A DNA stretch of 45,426 nucleotides from a virus: the IMG/VR virus record IMGVR_UViG_3300027736_000077, positions 1-45,426 of that record; one strand, 5' to 3'. Each line of letters starts with the position of its first letter. Position 1 is the stretch's first letter. A program made the position numbers and the translations under genes. Below, one piece after another: positions 15,975-24,886 of the stretch. Under the pieces are notes generated by a model. It had not been told where the DNA came from and searched no databases. It saw only the letters and a program-made list of their open reading frames with translations.

Positions 15975-17743
15975 TAAGCTACGCTCCTAAGTGCTGGCTT
16001 TGCGCCCAAGCGGTCTTTGATGCGGTCAAACGGGGCTTGCCAGTCGCCAAAGACTTCTTGCCTGAACAGGCGCATCGAATCATAGTAAGGTGTTTTGTCG
16101 CCGTCAAGGGCGTACAGATAGTATCCCATTACAGGAATGACCACCCAAGTCTCAATACCCATAGCGGATGCCAGATGGCTCACGCTGGTGCAGGACGATA
16201 TCACCAAGTCGCAGCTTGCCACCGCATTGCGGGTCTCATCCCAAGTGTTGAGCGGAACACGGTTCACCCAGATCGGGCAAGCCTCGGCACCTTCATCACG
16301 CTGCAAGCTGATGAACTCGTAGTCTGCATCCTTGACGGCGTTGAACAGAAGCTCGTAGGGGAACCGCTTGTTGTGGTCGTCCTCAAACTTGCTGTTTCCC
16401 TGCCAGCGCAGTCCAATGCGTTTCTTGCGGCCTTTGATAGTGGGCGGCTTGGCAATGTACGGGTCACCACGCAAGTCACTCATCTCATAGCCAAGATAAT
16501 TAGGGGCTGTCATGCCATAGCACCAGAAGTCGTGGTATACACCAAACTCAGCGCCAACTTGTACAACTGCCGACACACCTTCAATGCCAGAGAACAGGCC
16601 AGCCAATTGACCAGAGCAGCACACCACCACTTTATTACCACGAGCTACCAAGTCACGAGCATAGCGCACCTGATGAATCTGATCACCTAAGCCATGATCG
16701 CAATACAGTAAGATCGTACCCTTAGTCTTACCATCCCACTCAGGCGCAGGAGAGTCTGGGCGTTTCTCGCCAATGATTCCACAATAGCGACCACGATCCA
16801 TCTGCTTATAGCCTTCAGCAATCTTCCCTTGCTTGAGCAAGTACCAGCTACGGTTATAGGCAGCACGATGATCTGTAGGGCGCTCTGCATGCAGCTTCTC
16901 TGACAAGCGCCAGCCTTCAGCAAAGTCACCCATCTTACCGGCAGCTACTTGCAAATCTAGATCATCAAGCTCTGGCAAAGTGCGGTTGCCGCCTGCCCAG
17001 AACTCTGGCTGGCAGAATTGGTTGTAGTGGTGCTTGAGCAGGTCACGAGCGTTGTCGTTGTGTTGCTTTTCCAGCTTGGGCTTGACATCGTGCATTCCAG
17101 CATAGCCATGCAGATTTTCATCGTCTTCTTTTACACTAGATCCATCAATGTTGCTGAAATCGTACTCGTAGTCGGGTAGCCCCAAGAACTCATGGATACG
17201 GGCCAACTCAGCGCGGGGGTCAGACAGCAGTTTGTCGTACTCAACGAACAGGAAATTCTCTGGCATGGCTTGGTAGCCAGCCTCTACGGACAGGTAAGCG
17301 GCCTTGAGGTGATCTGCAAGTTGGCCTGAGTACATGAACGCATCCAGATCGTCAGGCTTGGCAACACGGACAAACGATGCCATGCAGTCAGGCACTGGAC
17401 GAACGGTAGCGATTATCTTGCAAGGGCGATTCAGCACCTGAGCCATTGCGCCCATGATCTGTGGAATGGGCCAGCCACGGGACTTGTCGATGATGACGGG
17501 CTTGTCGGTGTCATCATAGAACGCATCAATACAGCCACGCATGGTCTGCGCCAGCTTCTTGCGCTCTGGGTCATTGTCATTGAGCAAACCAGCAGAGTGC
17601 CAAGTGTTTGCCAAGCCATCCAGAGCATGAACCAAGCCCGATGTGGTGGACACATGGGTCATGGGGTTCTGGTTGAGGATAGCCGCAAGCACGGTGGAAC
17701 CGCTGCGGGGAATGCCAGAGAGGAAATGTAGTGTTTTGTTCAT
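15974..17743 (-). CDS. sulfotransferase / TPR / glycosyltransferase fusion
   Basis: Residues 1-230 are a PAPS-dependent sulfotransferase: LSGIPRSGSTVLAAIL is the 5'-phosphosulfate-binding loop, and FLFVEYDKLLSDPRAELARIHEFLGL is the 3'-phosphate-binding region. A TPR-like helical stretch follows (AAYNRSWYLLKQGKIAEGY). The C-terminal 230 residues match TPR-linked glycosyltransferases: GLGDQIHQVRYARDL, GLRWQGNSKFEDDHNKRF and ASCDLVISSCTSVSHLASAMG. The start used is the ATG that overlaps the upstream propeller stop (ATGA), not an earlier in-frame codon. By eye the gene is clearly more GC-rich than the propeller genes on both sides. It probably sulfates and glycosylates a surface or tail component. 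Confidence 0.8.
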   Translation of the reverse strand: MNKTLHFLSGIPRSGSTVLAAILNQNPMTHVSTTSGLVHALDGLANTWHSAGLLNDNDPERKKLAQTMRGCIDAFYDDTDKPVIIDKSRGWPIPQIMGAMAQVLNRPCKIIATVRPVPDCMASFVRVAKPDDLDAFMYSGQLADHLKAAYLSVEAGYQAMPENFLFVEYDKLLSDPRAELARIHEFLGLPDYEYDFSNIDGSSVKEDDENLHGYAGMHDVKPKLEKQHNDNARDLLKHHYNQFCQPEFWAGGNRTLPELDDLDLQVAAGKMGDFAEGWRLSEKLHAERPTDHRAAYNRSWYLLKQGKIAEGYKQMDRGRYCGIIGEKRPDSPAPEWDGKTKGTILLYCDHGLGDQIHQVRYARDLVARGNKVVVCCSGQLAGLFSGIEGVSAVVQVGAEFGVYHDFWCYGMTAPNYLGYEMSDLRGDPYIAKPPTIKGRKKRIGLRWQGNSKFEDDHNKRFPYELLFNAVKDADYEFISLQRDEGAEACPIWVNRVPLNTWDETRNAVASCDLVISSCTSVSHLASAMGIETWVVIPVMGYYLYALDGDKTPYYDSMRLFRQEVFGDWQAPFDRIKDRLGAKPALRSVA

Positions 17744-18912
17744 GTTTTTAATGCTGCGCCAAAAGTGCCACCACTGCTTGATACTTGAGTCCAAGTAGTT
17801 AAAGCACCAACTTGTTTTGGTGATGAATAAGTTGTTCTATTATTTAGACCAAGTTCTCCATTGCCACCATAACCCCAATCCCACAAAGTTCCATCAGTTT
17901 TAATGGCTAATGTTGTGTTGTTAAAAGCACCAATTTTTGACCAGTTAGTTAAAGCGCCAACTTGTTTTGGAGATGAATAGTAGGTTGTATTGTTTTGCCC
18001 AAGTTCTCCATTACCGTTATACCCCCAAGACCATAAAGTGCCGTCTGTTTTAAGCACTTGGCTAAAATACACACCCCCACCACCGTTGCTCCAAGTGGTT
18101 AAAGCACCAACTTGTTTTGGTGATGAATAACTTGTTCTATTACCCAATCCAAGTTGACCATCTGCATTTTTACCACAGACCCATAAAGTACCATCAGTTT
18201 TTGTAGCTAAAAGATGGAGTCCTCCGGGAAATATGTTTGCCCAAGTAGTTAAAGCTCCAACTTGTTTTGGAGAAGAATAATAAGTTCTATTTCCTAATCC
18301 TAATTGACCATCTGCATTTCTTCCCCAAGACCATAAAGTACCATCAGTTTTAATTGCAAAACAAGCATAGATTTTAGCCATTGCAACAGATGACCAAGTA
18401 GTTAATGACCCAACTTGTTTTGGGGAGGAATATTTTGTTCTGTTTCCTAAACCGCATTCTCCACTCAGATTAAATCCCCAAGTCCATAAAGAACCATCAG
18501 ATTTAATAGCTGCTGCTGAGTAATAACCAGCACTAACTTTAAGCCAATTAGTAAGTGCGCCTACTTGTTTTGGGGATGAGTAGTAGGTTACGTTTCCTAA
18601 ACCAAGTTGTCCTTGGGAATTGTTTCCCCAAGTCCAAAGTGAGCCATCATTTTTAATAGTAAGCATCCAATTACGTCCACCTGTAATTTGATACCAAGTA
18701 GTAAGAGAGCCAACTTGTTTGGGAGAAGAATACGAAGTTTGATTGCCTAATCCTAAAGTGCCATTAGTTCCGCTTTCACCCCAAGTCCAAAGGTAATAAC
18801 CAGTACCAATAGGTGGGTTAGGCCAAGTCGATGCCGCCACAGCCTGTGCTTGTGACTGCAATGTCCACTTGCCTGAGTATTGAACGCCTGATATAGATAC
18901 TATTGTTGCCAT
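17740..18912 (-). CDS. RCC1-type seven-bladed beta-propeller protein (copy 2)
   Basis: A 390-residue paralogue of the two other propeller genes. It has a short N-terminal domain (SGVQYSGKWTLQSQAQAVAASTWP) in the style of phage tail proteins, then seven repeats each with a DGTLWxWG strand and a YSSPKQVGALTTW end. The repeats are AT-rich and very alike at DNA level. The tail-receptor role is inferred from the location just after the tail fibre and from the repeat fold. Confidence 0.8.
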   Translation of the reverse strand: MATIVSISGVQYSGKWTLQSQAQAVAASTWPNPPIGTGYYLWTWGESGTNGTLGLGNQTSYSSPKQVGSLTTWYQITGGRNWMLTIKNDGSLWTWGNNSQGQLGLGNVTYYSSPKQVGALTNWLKVSAGYYSAAAIKSDGSLWTWGFNLSGECGLGNRTKYSSPKQVGSLTTWSSVAMAKIYACFAIKTDGTLWSWGRNADGQLGLGNRTYYSSPKQVGALTTWANIFPGGLHLLATKTDGTLWVCGKNADGQLGLGNRTSYSSPKQVGALTTWSNGGGGVYFSQVLKTDGTLWSWGYNGNGELGQNNTTYYSSPKQVGALTNWSKIGAFNNTTLAIKTDGTLWDWGYGGNGELGLNNRTTYSSPKQVGALTTWTQVSSSGGTFGAALKT

Positions 18913-18915
18913 ACT

Positions 18916-20046
18916 TTAACCTATTGCAACTGTGTGTGTATTACCACAGCTAACTTTCTGCCACGTTGTCAAAGACCCAACTTGTTTTGGTGACGAATAA
19001 TAAATTATATTGCCCGATCCTAGTTGACCGTAATTATTAACACCCCACGACCATAGTGTGCCATCAGTTTTGATTGATGCAACAAAAGAACCACTCTTTG
19101 CACCCGAAATCTGTGACCAATTAGTAAGGGCTCCAACTTGTTTTGGTGAAGAATATTTAGTTATATTTCCTAATCCTAATCCTCCATAACTGTTATATCC
19201 CCAAGACCAAAGACTGCCATCTGTTTTTATGGAATATGTAGAATATCCTGATGCAGAAATAGTTAACCATGTTGTTAACGCACCTACTTGTTTTGGTGAA
19301 GAGTAGTTTGTTATATTACCAATTCCTAACATCCCAAATTCATTATATCCCCAAGTCCATAATGTGCCATCTGTTTTAACTGCTACTGTATGATTTTGCC
19401 CACCTACAATTGATGCCCACGTGGTTAGAGCACCAATTTGTAGTGGAGATGAATAGTTAGAAGCCGTTGTTCCATAACCTAGTTGACCATAACTATTTTG
19501 ACCCCATGACCAAAGAGTACCATCTGTTTTAATACCTAAAGAGTGGAAGCCACCAGTAGCAATTTTTGACCAAGTTGTTAATACACCAATCTGCTTTGGA
19601 GAGGAGTAACTGGTAAGATTAAAAAGCCCTAATTGACCAAAAGCGTTTGAACCCCAACTCCACAATGTGCCATTAGTTTTTGTAGCTAAAGTATAATTTC
19701 TACCAGAAGCAATCGTAGACCAGTTAGTAAGTGCGCCTACTTGTTTTGGGGAAGAATATTTTGTTGTGTTTCCTAATCCTAGTTGACCGTTTGAATTTAT
19801 TCCAAAAGTCCACAAGGTGCCATCAGATTTAATTAACGCTGAGTGTTGATACCCACTGGAAATACTTGACCAATCAGTAAGTGACCCAACTTGTTTTGGA
19901 GATGAATAATAAGTTCGATTATTCAAGCCAAGCTCACCATCGGCATTGTAACCCCAAGTCAACAAATTGTACCCAAGAGTAGCCGTCTGCGTCCCCAGAG
20001 GATTGAACCCCGGCTTAACAATAGCAGCTTGCCAGCGCATTGACAT
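18916..20046 (-). CDS. RCC1-type seven-bladed beta-propeller protein (copy 1)
   Basis: A 376-residue protein with a short, distinct N-terminus (MSMRWQAAIVKPGFNPLG) and seven RCC1-like repeats. One repeat is variant (TTASNYSSPLQIG), the others have YSSPKQVG. An AAGGT ribosome site precedes the ATG. It lies between a small beta-rich protein and the second propeller gene, so it belongs to the tail or adsorption module. Confidence 0.8.
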   Translation of the reverse strand: MSMRWQAAIVKPGFNPLGTQTATLGYNLLTWGYNADGELGLNNRTYYSSPKQVGSLTDWSSISSGYQHSALIKSDGTLWTFGINSNGQLGLGNTTKYSSPKQVGALTNWSTIASGRNYTLATKTNGTLWSWGSNAFGQLGLFNLTSYSSPKQIGVLTTWSKIATGGFHSLGIKTDGTLWSWGQNSYGQLGYGTTASNYSSPLQIGALTTWASIVGGQNHTVAVKTDGTLWTWGYNEFGMLGIGNITNYSSPKQVGALTTWLTISASGYSTYSIKTDGSLWSWGYNSYGGLGLGNITKYSSPKQVGALTNWSQISGAKSGSFVASIKTDGTLWSWGVNNYGQLGSGNIIYYSSPKQVGSLTTWQKVSCGNTHTVAIG

Positions 20047-20057
20047 TGGATAATACC

Positions 20058-20453
20058 TTAGCTAATCTCTTCGTATGATACGCTATAAGTGATACCGCTT
20101 GCTGTACCACTTGTGACTGAAATGGATGTACCTTCTTGTAAGTATATCGCAGTGGTCTTATCTACCACAATTAATGAAGCATTGGCAGGTACAGACACTG
20201 TACTAACAACTGGGTAGGCAGTACCACCAGAAGGAGCAGAGTTCTGTGCTACAGCGCCATTGGTGTAAATGGACACTGTAGTATTAACAGCAGTAGATCC
20301 ATTGACATTGGCTGCAACGATCTGGTTAATCTTGAACACCTTACCAGAACTAGCTGCATTAGGTAATAGAACAACAGCCGTTGTTACACTAGGTGTTAGA
20401 TATGTAGTAGTACCTAAGATTGATGTTACGTTTGTGATATTTGGATTTGCCAT
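20058..20453 (-). CDS. small beta-rich virion protein, 131 aa
   Basis: A Thr/Val/Ser-rich protein with alternating strands (VFKINQIVAANVNGSTAVNTTVSIYTNG, and SLIVVDKTTAIYLQEGTSISVTSG). It resembles small jelly-roll or decoration-type phage proteins in composition. An AAGGAAAT ribosome site precedes the ATG. Placed directly after the tail fibre gene. No family assigned. Confidence 0.6.
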   Translation of the reverse strand: MANPNITNVTSILGTTTYLTPSVTTAVVLLPNAASSGKVFKINQIVAANVNGSTAVNTTVSIYTNGAVAQNSAPSGGTAYPVVSTVSVPANASLIVVDKTTAIYLQEGTSISVTSGTASGITYSVSYEEIS

Positions 20454-20462
20454 AATATTTCC

Positions 20463-22562
20463 TTAGAATCCCATAACCATTGCAAAGGCAATAGCTTTAC
20501 CTGCTGACACACCAGCAGTACCCCATGTAGGTGCAGCACCTGCGCCAGCAGAAAGCAGCGCTTGTCCTGACGTACCTGCTGCACCCGCTATTGTAAGGCC
20601 AGTTGTAATGTTTAGTGTAGCAATTGTTGGGTTTGTTCCCAACACAACAGAGCCTGTACCAGTTGCTGTACTAAAATCAGTGAGGCCAGCTTCCCAATCA
20701 GCAGCGGTGGTTAGTGTAATACCAATACAGGTAACCATAGCAGTTATTCCAGCAGGTACTGTAATCACTGCATTGCTGCCAGAAGAATTAATAGTGAGTG
20801 TACCAGTGCTGTTGTTACAAATGTGGAATGTCCATCCTGTAGCCAAAGTGCTAGTCACTGGAAGCTGAATAGTCTGAGCAAGAGTACCTGTAAATACTTG
20901 ATAGTAGCTGCTGGTATTTGTCAAGGTGGTTGTAGCACCTGCTGTGGCTGTGGAAGTAAATCCCATCAGCTTTGCCATAGCCTGAGTAGCAGAACTAGAA
21001 GCTGTACCACCATTTGCAAAAGGCAAGATGCCAGTTACTTGTGATGTAAGATCTACATTGGTAACTGCTGGGACATAAGCAACTTGCCAAGCACTGCCAC
21101 TCCATACCCGCATTTCATTGCTGGTTGTATTGAAGTACAGCGCCCCTGTAAGCAGGGCGTTACCATCATTATCTACAGTGGGGTTAGATGCCTTAGGGCC
21201 AAGATATCTATCATCAAAGCTATCATAGCTTGCAGCAGCAGATGTAGCAGAAGAAGCTGCATTTGTAGCTGATGTAGAAGCATTGGACTCAGACGTAGCA
21301 GCGTTGCTAGCAGAGGTGGCAGCAGCAGCAGCAGATGTTGCAGCAGATGTTGCGCTGCCTAAGATGCCATCAACATACAGCTTTGTTGTTGCGTCTTGAT
21401 TTGCTGTAGGAGTTCCAAGACCAGTGATCTTGCTTGAGCCCATAGCAATAGCACCCGACATAGTGCCACCAGTTAAAGAAAGCTTTAAAGCATCGGCGGT
21501 ATCTACATAGGTCTTGGTTGCTGCGTCTTGATTAGCTGTGGGATCTCCAAGACCTGTAATCTTTGAAGTACCCATAGCAATAGCACCCGACATAGTACCA
21601 CCGGCTAGAGCTAACTTTGTAGCAATGCTATTAGTGACAGTGGTTGCAAAGTTTGCATCAGCACCCAAGGCTGTTGACAATTCATTAAGAGTATCTAAAG
21701 CACCCGGTGCTCCATTAACAAGAGCACTGATAGATGTATCAACATAGCCTTTGGTTGCAGCATCATTAGTATTGGTGGGGCTGGTAAGATTGGTAATGGT
21801 GGCGGCAGTGCCAGCATTCATGTTTAGCCCACCATTGATGGTGACATCGTTGAATGAAGAAGTGCCAGTAGAAGCTGTTACGTTCCCTGTAAGTCCACCT
21901 GTAACAGTTCCTGTAACGTTTCCTGTAACGTTTCCTGTAACGTTTCCTGTCACTGCGCCAGTAAGGCCACCAACAAATCCTGTGTTGGCTGTGATGGTTG
22001 TACCAGTGATGGCTTGTGCGCTAGTGCCACCAATCACTGCACCGTTGATAGTACCCGCAGAAATGGCAGCAGTGCTGGCAATAAGCGAAGAAGCTGTAAC
22101 AGTTGTTCCAGTAATTGCGGCAGCAGTGGAGTTACCAATGACAGTGTTATTGATCGTGCCACCAGAGATAGTAGCTGTAGTTGCTGCAAGTGTAGCAAGC
22201 GTTGCTGTACCAGCTAAATAGAAGTCTTTAACCTTGAAAGAAGAAGAGCCAATGTCTAATACATTGTTGGTAACAGGAACAATTAAATTGTTCTGGAAAC
22301 GTACTTGTTCAACAGCAGCACTGCTTACATTAACAAATACACCAACTCTATTGTTGGTGGAATCAGTGGCTACCTTGTTATATCCATTGTCATCAGATAT
22401 AAAGGGAACAACGTGTCCCTCAGCAGCAGTGCCGTCATGTCTGTGACCAGTAGCCAAAGCAAAAGCATCACGAATTAAATTAAATTCATTGTTAAGTGGT
22501 GTCGCTCTAACTACAGCGGTAGGAACGATATCAGCAGATGATTGTCTAGTGTAGCCTGTCAA
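20463..22562 (-). CDS. tail fibre protein
   Basis: A 699-residue fibre. The start is TTG, chosen because AAGGAG lies about eight bases upstream and no better codon is available. The N-terminal domain (residues 1-80, including LNNEFNLIRDAFALATGHRHDG) is a typical fibre base. It is followed by a Thr/Ala-rich shaft, a GNVT repeat tract, two LSLAGGTMSGAIAMG(T/S)SKITGLG(D/T)P-type fibre repeats around ATKxYVD segments, an Ala/Ser coiled region and a C-terminal tip. The C-terminus GKAIAFAMVMGF is a fibre ending I associate with phages of this kind. It mediates host contact. Confidence 0.88.
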   Translation of the reverse strand: MTGYTRQSSADIVPTAVVRATPLNNEFNLIRDAFALATGHRHDGTAAEGHVVPFISDDNGYNKVATDSTNNRVGVFVNVSSAAVEQVRFQNNLIVPVTNNVLDIGSSSFKVKDFYLAGTATLATLAATTATISGGTINNTVIGNSTAAAITGTTVTASSLIASTAAISAGTINGAVIGGTSAQAITGTTITANTGFVGGLTGAVTGNVTGNVTGNVTGTVTGGLTGNVTASTGTSSFNDVTINGGLNMNAGTAATITNLTSPTNTNDAATKGYVDTSISALVNGAPGALDTLNELSTALGADANFATTVTNSIATKLALAGGTMSGAIAMGTSKITGLGDPTANQDAATKTYVDTADALKLSLTGGTMSGAIAMGSSKITGLGTPTANQDATTKLYVDGILGSATSAATSAAAAATSASNAATSESNASTSATNAASSATSAAASYDSFDDRYLGPKASNPTVDNDGNALLTGALYFNTTSNEMRVWSGSAWQVAYVPAVTNVDLTSQVTGILPFANGGTASSSATQAMAKLMGFTSTATAGATTTLTNTSSYYQVFTGTLAQTIQLPVTSTLATGWTFHICNNSTGTLTINSSGSNAVITVPAGITAMVTCIGITLTTAADWEAGLTDFSTATGTGSVVLGTNPTIATLNITTGLTIAGAAGTSGQALLSAGAGAAPTWGTAGVSAGKAIAFAMVMGF
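21898..21953 (-). repeat. 12-bp tandem repeats within the tail fibre gene
   Basis: About 4.7 copies of the 12-base unit CCTGTAACGTTT (plus strand) with minor variants, encoding GNVT repeats in the fibre shaft. Such tracts can change copy number by slippage and so alter shaft length. Confidence 0.85.
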
Positions 22563-22574
22563 AGTGGTTTCTCC

Positions 22575-24125
22575 TTAGCGTCTATCATTCATAGAGTAGT
22601 CTAATACAAGTCCTTGAATGGTATGGCTGGCATTAGTATCATTAGTAACATAATTGAATGCAATGGAGAATCCTGAGCCTTCAATATTTGTTTTTACAAC
22701 GGGCGATGGATTACCATCATAAATTGCGGTGGCATCATATACAGCTTCGTTGTAATAAGCAGCAGTACCTACTGTTGCAATATTAAAGTTTGCTGGATTA
22801 AACACACCAACGCTATCATCAAAATCATAGCTAACACCAAATACAATTGATGTTGTCCCTTCGCTTCGCAAGTATGTAGTTATATTATAAAAGTTCTTTC
22901 TTATCGTAGGATCTTGAAAATAATAATAGGGGGTCTTGTACACACTAAGGATGGAAGCTCCAGCAAAGGAAGTACCAAGCTCTTGTCTATACACTTTACC
23001 AGTGGAGTCCCCATGAATTACAATTTCATCTACACCAACATATCCGCTAGAAGCACACGTGACAGCAAAACCATACATCTGAGAATATTCAAAACCCAGA
23101 CCAGACTCGTTAGCTCTCAGGCCACCCAACAATCCGAAGTTACCTTCGTTAGGGAAGAACAGTCTGAACTGTGACTTCTTACGCAAGACAACAGAACTAA
23201 GCGTCTCAGGATCAATAGAGCCAGCAACAATCTCATTGAGCAATGTACTGACAGTGAATTGAATCTGTCTGGATATAGTCTCTAGTTCAACGTCACCAAT
23301 CTTATTCGTACCTGCAACAGGTCTAAAGCCGTCTGGGCCAAGGAAGACTAGATTACCACCAAGCTCAATAACACTATCAGGTACAACACAACCTAAGTTG
23401 TTTGTCACTTCATTCATAACAAAGTCTGCTATGCTATTACCAGACAGACTCTTAATGTGGTTCTTGCCAAAGATGTACAGCGTGTCCCTAAACATCTTGA
23501 TCTGCACAATCTCAAAGCCTACATTGATAACACCAGCACCAGTGGCTGGATTGAAATCAGTTTCAGCTAGTGGTGCTGAGAAATAAAGATTGTACGGATC
23601 TGTTGGATCGCCAGCAAGGAATATATGGTTCTTAAAAGCCTCTGCATACTTAGGCGAGTTAGGTGCATAAGTGTGTGTAATCTGTGTGTACGTTGTACCG
23701 TCATAGACAGCGGCTGGATTAATACCGTCCACCATCACAAACTTGTCAGCACTCCAGTTGTATCTAGTAAACCTTACCTTCTTAACACCCGTCATTGTGA
23801 TAGTGCCGGGAGTGGCGATAGCTGTCCAAGCACTACCTGTCCAACGATAGAGATAATTTGTACCAGCAGAAGGTGCTCTGCAAGCAAATATACCAGCGTT
23901 TAAATTCTCAGCTACGCAGACACCTAAGACATTACCAGTTCCTGTTACAGTGCCATAGGAATTGGTGAAGCCACTTATGCGCCTATAGCCACCACTGATA
24001 GATGGCTCATAGTTGATAAGCTGTGTGGCAGATCCGGGTTGTACTTCGCTTTGAGACAGCACATCCCTGTTGGTATTCATACCACCAGCACATACTGCCT
24101 TAAACGCAAGTATTCTATCTGCCAT
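22575..24125 (-). CDS. tail hub / stabilisation protein (P22 gp10-like position)
   Basis: A 516-residue beta-rich protein. It opens with a segment typical of podovirus tail tubular or hub proteins (VLSQSEVQPGSATQLINYEP, then GYRRISGF) and continues with repeated strands (FRDTLYIFGKNHIKSL, LVFLGPDGFRPV). The gene sits immediately after the adaptor gene, with an 11-base overlap, in the order seen in short-tailed phages. It probably forms the tail tube or hub below the portal. Confidence 0.75.
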   Translation of the reverse strand: MADRILAFKAVCAGGMNTNRDVLSQSEVQPGSATQLINYEPSISGGYRRISGFTNSYGTVTGTGNVLGVCVAENLNAGIFACRAPSAGTNYLYRWTGSAWTAIATPGTITMTGVKKVRFTRYNWSADKFVMVDGINPAAVYDGTTYTQITHTYAPNSPKYAEAFKNHIFLAGDPTDPYNLYFSAPLAETDFNPATGAGVINVGFEIVQIKMFRDTLYIFGKNHIKSLSGNSIADFVMNEVTNNLGCVVPDSVIELGGNLVFLGPDGFRPVAGTNKIGDVELETISRQIQFTVSTLLNEIVAGSIDPETLSSVVLRKKSQFRLFFPNEGNFGLLGGLRANESGLGFEYSQMYGFAVTCASSGYVGVDEIVIHGDSTGKVYRQELGTSFAGASILSVYKTPYYYFQDPTIRKNFYNITTYLRSEGTTSIVFGVSYDFDDSVGVFNPANFNIATVGTAAYYNEAVYDATAIYDGNPSPVVKTNIEGSGFSIAFNYVTNDTNASHTIQGLVLDYSMNDRR

Positions 24126-24828
24126 TTACGCCAGACCTAGTGCGGCTAACAATCATAGTAGAACTCATGTACAAGGAATCATCAAGCAACAGCCTACGCA
24201 TATACTTAATACCCTGATCAAATTTGTCTTTGTAGATGTTAGCACCCTGCTCATTAGATCTGAACATTAGCATATAGAACATGGCCCCGTCAATCACTAC
24301 GTTGTCAAAGCGTGAAGGGACAATGCATTCGTCTGTTGAGTTAGTAAGTTCAGCAGGATACACCCAATACTTATACTCAATAGTATAAGGATTATCAGGA
24401 AGAGGAGTAATACCAAAGCTATCTGTCTGTGTTAGGTAGACGTAGTTTGGCGCTGTGTAGCCACCAGTACCACCTGTGTCCTCTACAGGCCGCCACACTT
24501 CGATGTAGTCTGAGTAGGAAAGGGGGTATAGCTTCTTAGGCTGATTGTTGTATGTTGAGTTGTACTTCAGATAGAAGGACTGCCAATCAACACTAGATTG
24601 AAGAGTAGGAAAATCGTATTGACCCAGACCAACGGTCAAAACTTGTGTGCCGGTTGTGAGAGTGAAGGGCCACTCAGCGGCAGTATGTAACAGTTCCCTA
24701 ACAGATGAATTGATAGCTTGCTTGGCTAGGGCTTGTACGTTCCTAGCGCCATCGAATTCGGTAACGTCCATAACGACTTCACCCATTCTACGCAGCAATC
24801 CATTTGTTAAGGTAATGTATGTAGACAT
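24115..24828 (-). CDS. head-tail adaptor (tail tubular protein A-like)
   Basis: A 237-residue protein with an N-terminal helical part (ITLTNGLLRRMGEVVMDVTEF and VQALAKQAINSSVRELLHTAAEWPF), then a beta-rich region and a C-terminal helix (KDKFDQGIKYMRRLLLDD). This pattern is the usual gatekeeper or adaptor of podoviruses that docks to the portal. No Shine-Dalgarno is visible: the ATG lies only a few bases after the T-tract of a terminator. Confidence 0.75.
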   Translation of the reverse strand: MSTYITLTNGLLRRMGEVVMDVTEFDGARNVQALAKQAINSSVRELLHTAAEWPFTLTTGTQVLTVGLGQYDFPTLQSSVDWQSFYLKYNSTYNNQPKKLYPLSYSDYIEVWRPVEDTGGTGGYTAPNYVYLTQTDSFGITPLPDNPYTIEYKYWVYPAELTNSTDECIVPSRFDNVVIDGAMFYMLMFRSNEQGANIYKDKFDQGIKYMRRLLLDDSLYMSSTMIVSRTRSGVNGR

Positions 24829-24834
24829 ATGTAT

Positions 24835-24873
24835 AAAGAATAAAAGGGAGCGCCGAGAATCCCCAGCGCCCCC
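24835..24873 (-). terminator. rho-independent terminator between head and tail genes
   Basis: Leftward RNA reads GGGGGCGC, a loop, then GCGCUCCC, followed by UUUUAUUCUUU. The stem has one G-U pair. It lies after the capsid accessory gene and directly before the adaptor ATG. Read-through would be needed for tail genes, so it may set the head-to-tail expression ratio. Confidence 0.8.
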
Positions 24874-24886
24874 AGTATGTTAACGA

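Larger units (their letters stand above)
14790..19960 (-). repeat. 21 copies of a ~155-bp RCC1 repeat in three genes
   Basis: The three propeller genes together hold 21 near-identical units of about 155 bases (7+7+7), interrupted by the sulfotransferase gene. A recognisable core is the plus-strand run CAACTTGTTTTGG, which encodes PKQVG. The similarity is high enough for homologous recombination between genes and within genes. Confidence 0.85.

Noticed and set aside
14757-20046. CRISPR-like repeat array
   Set aside because: The repeats are coding, have no spacers of constant length, and encode RCC1 blades.
21751-22221. Rightward frame of 156 codons antisense to the tail fibre
   Set aside because: Val/Pro-rich mirror of the repetitive fibre sequence, with no ribosome site.
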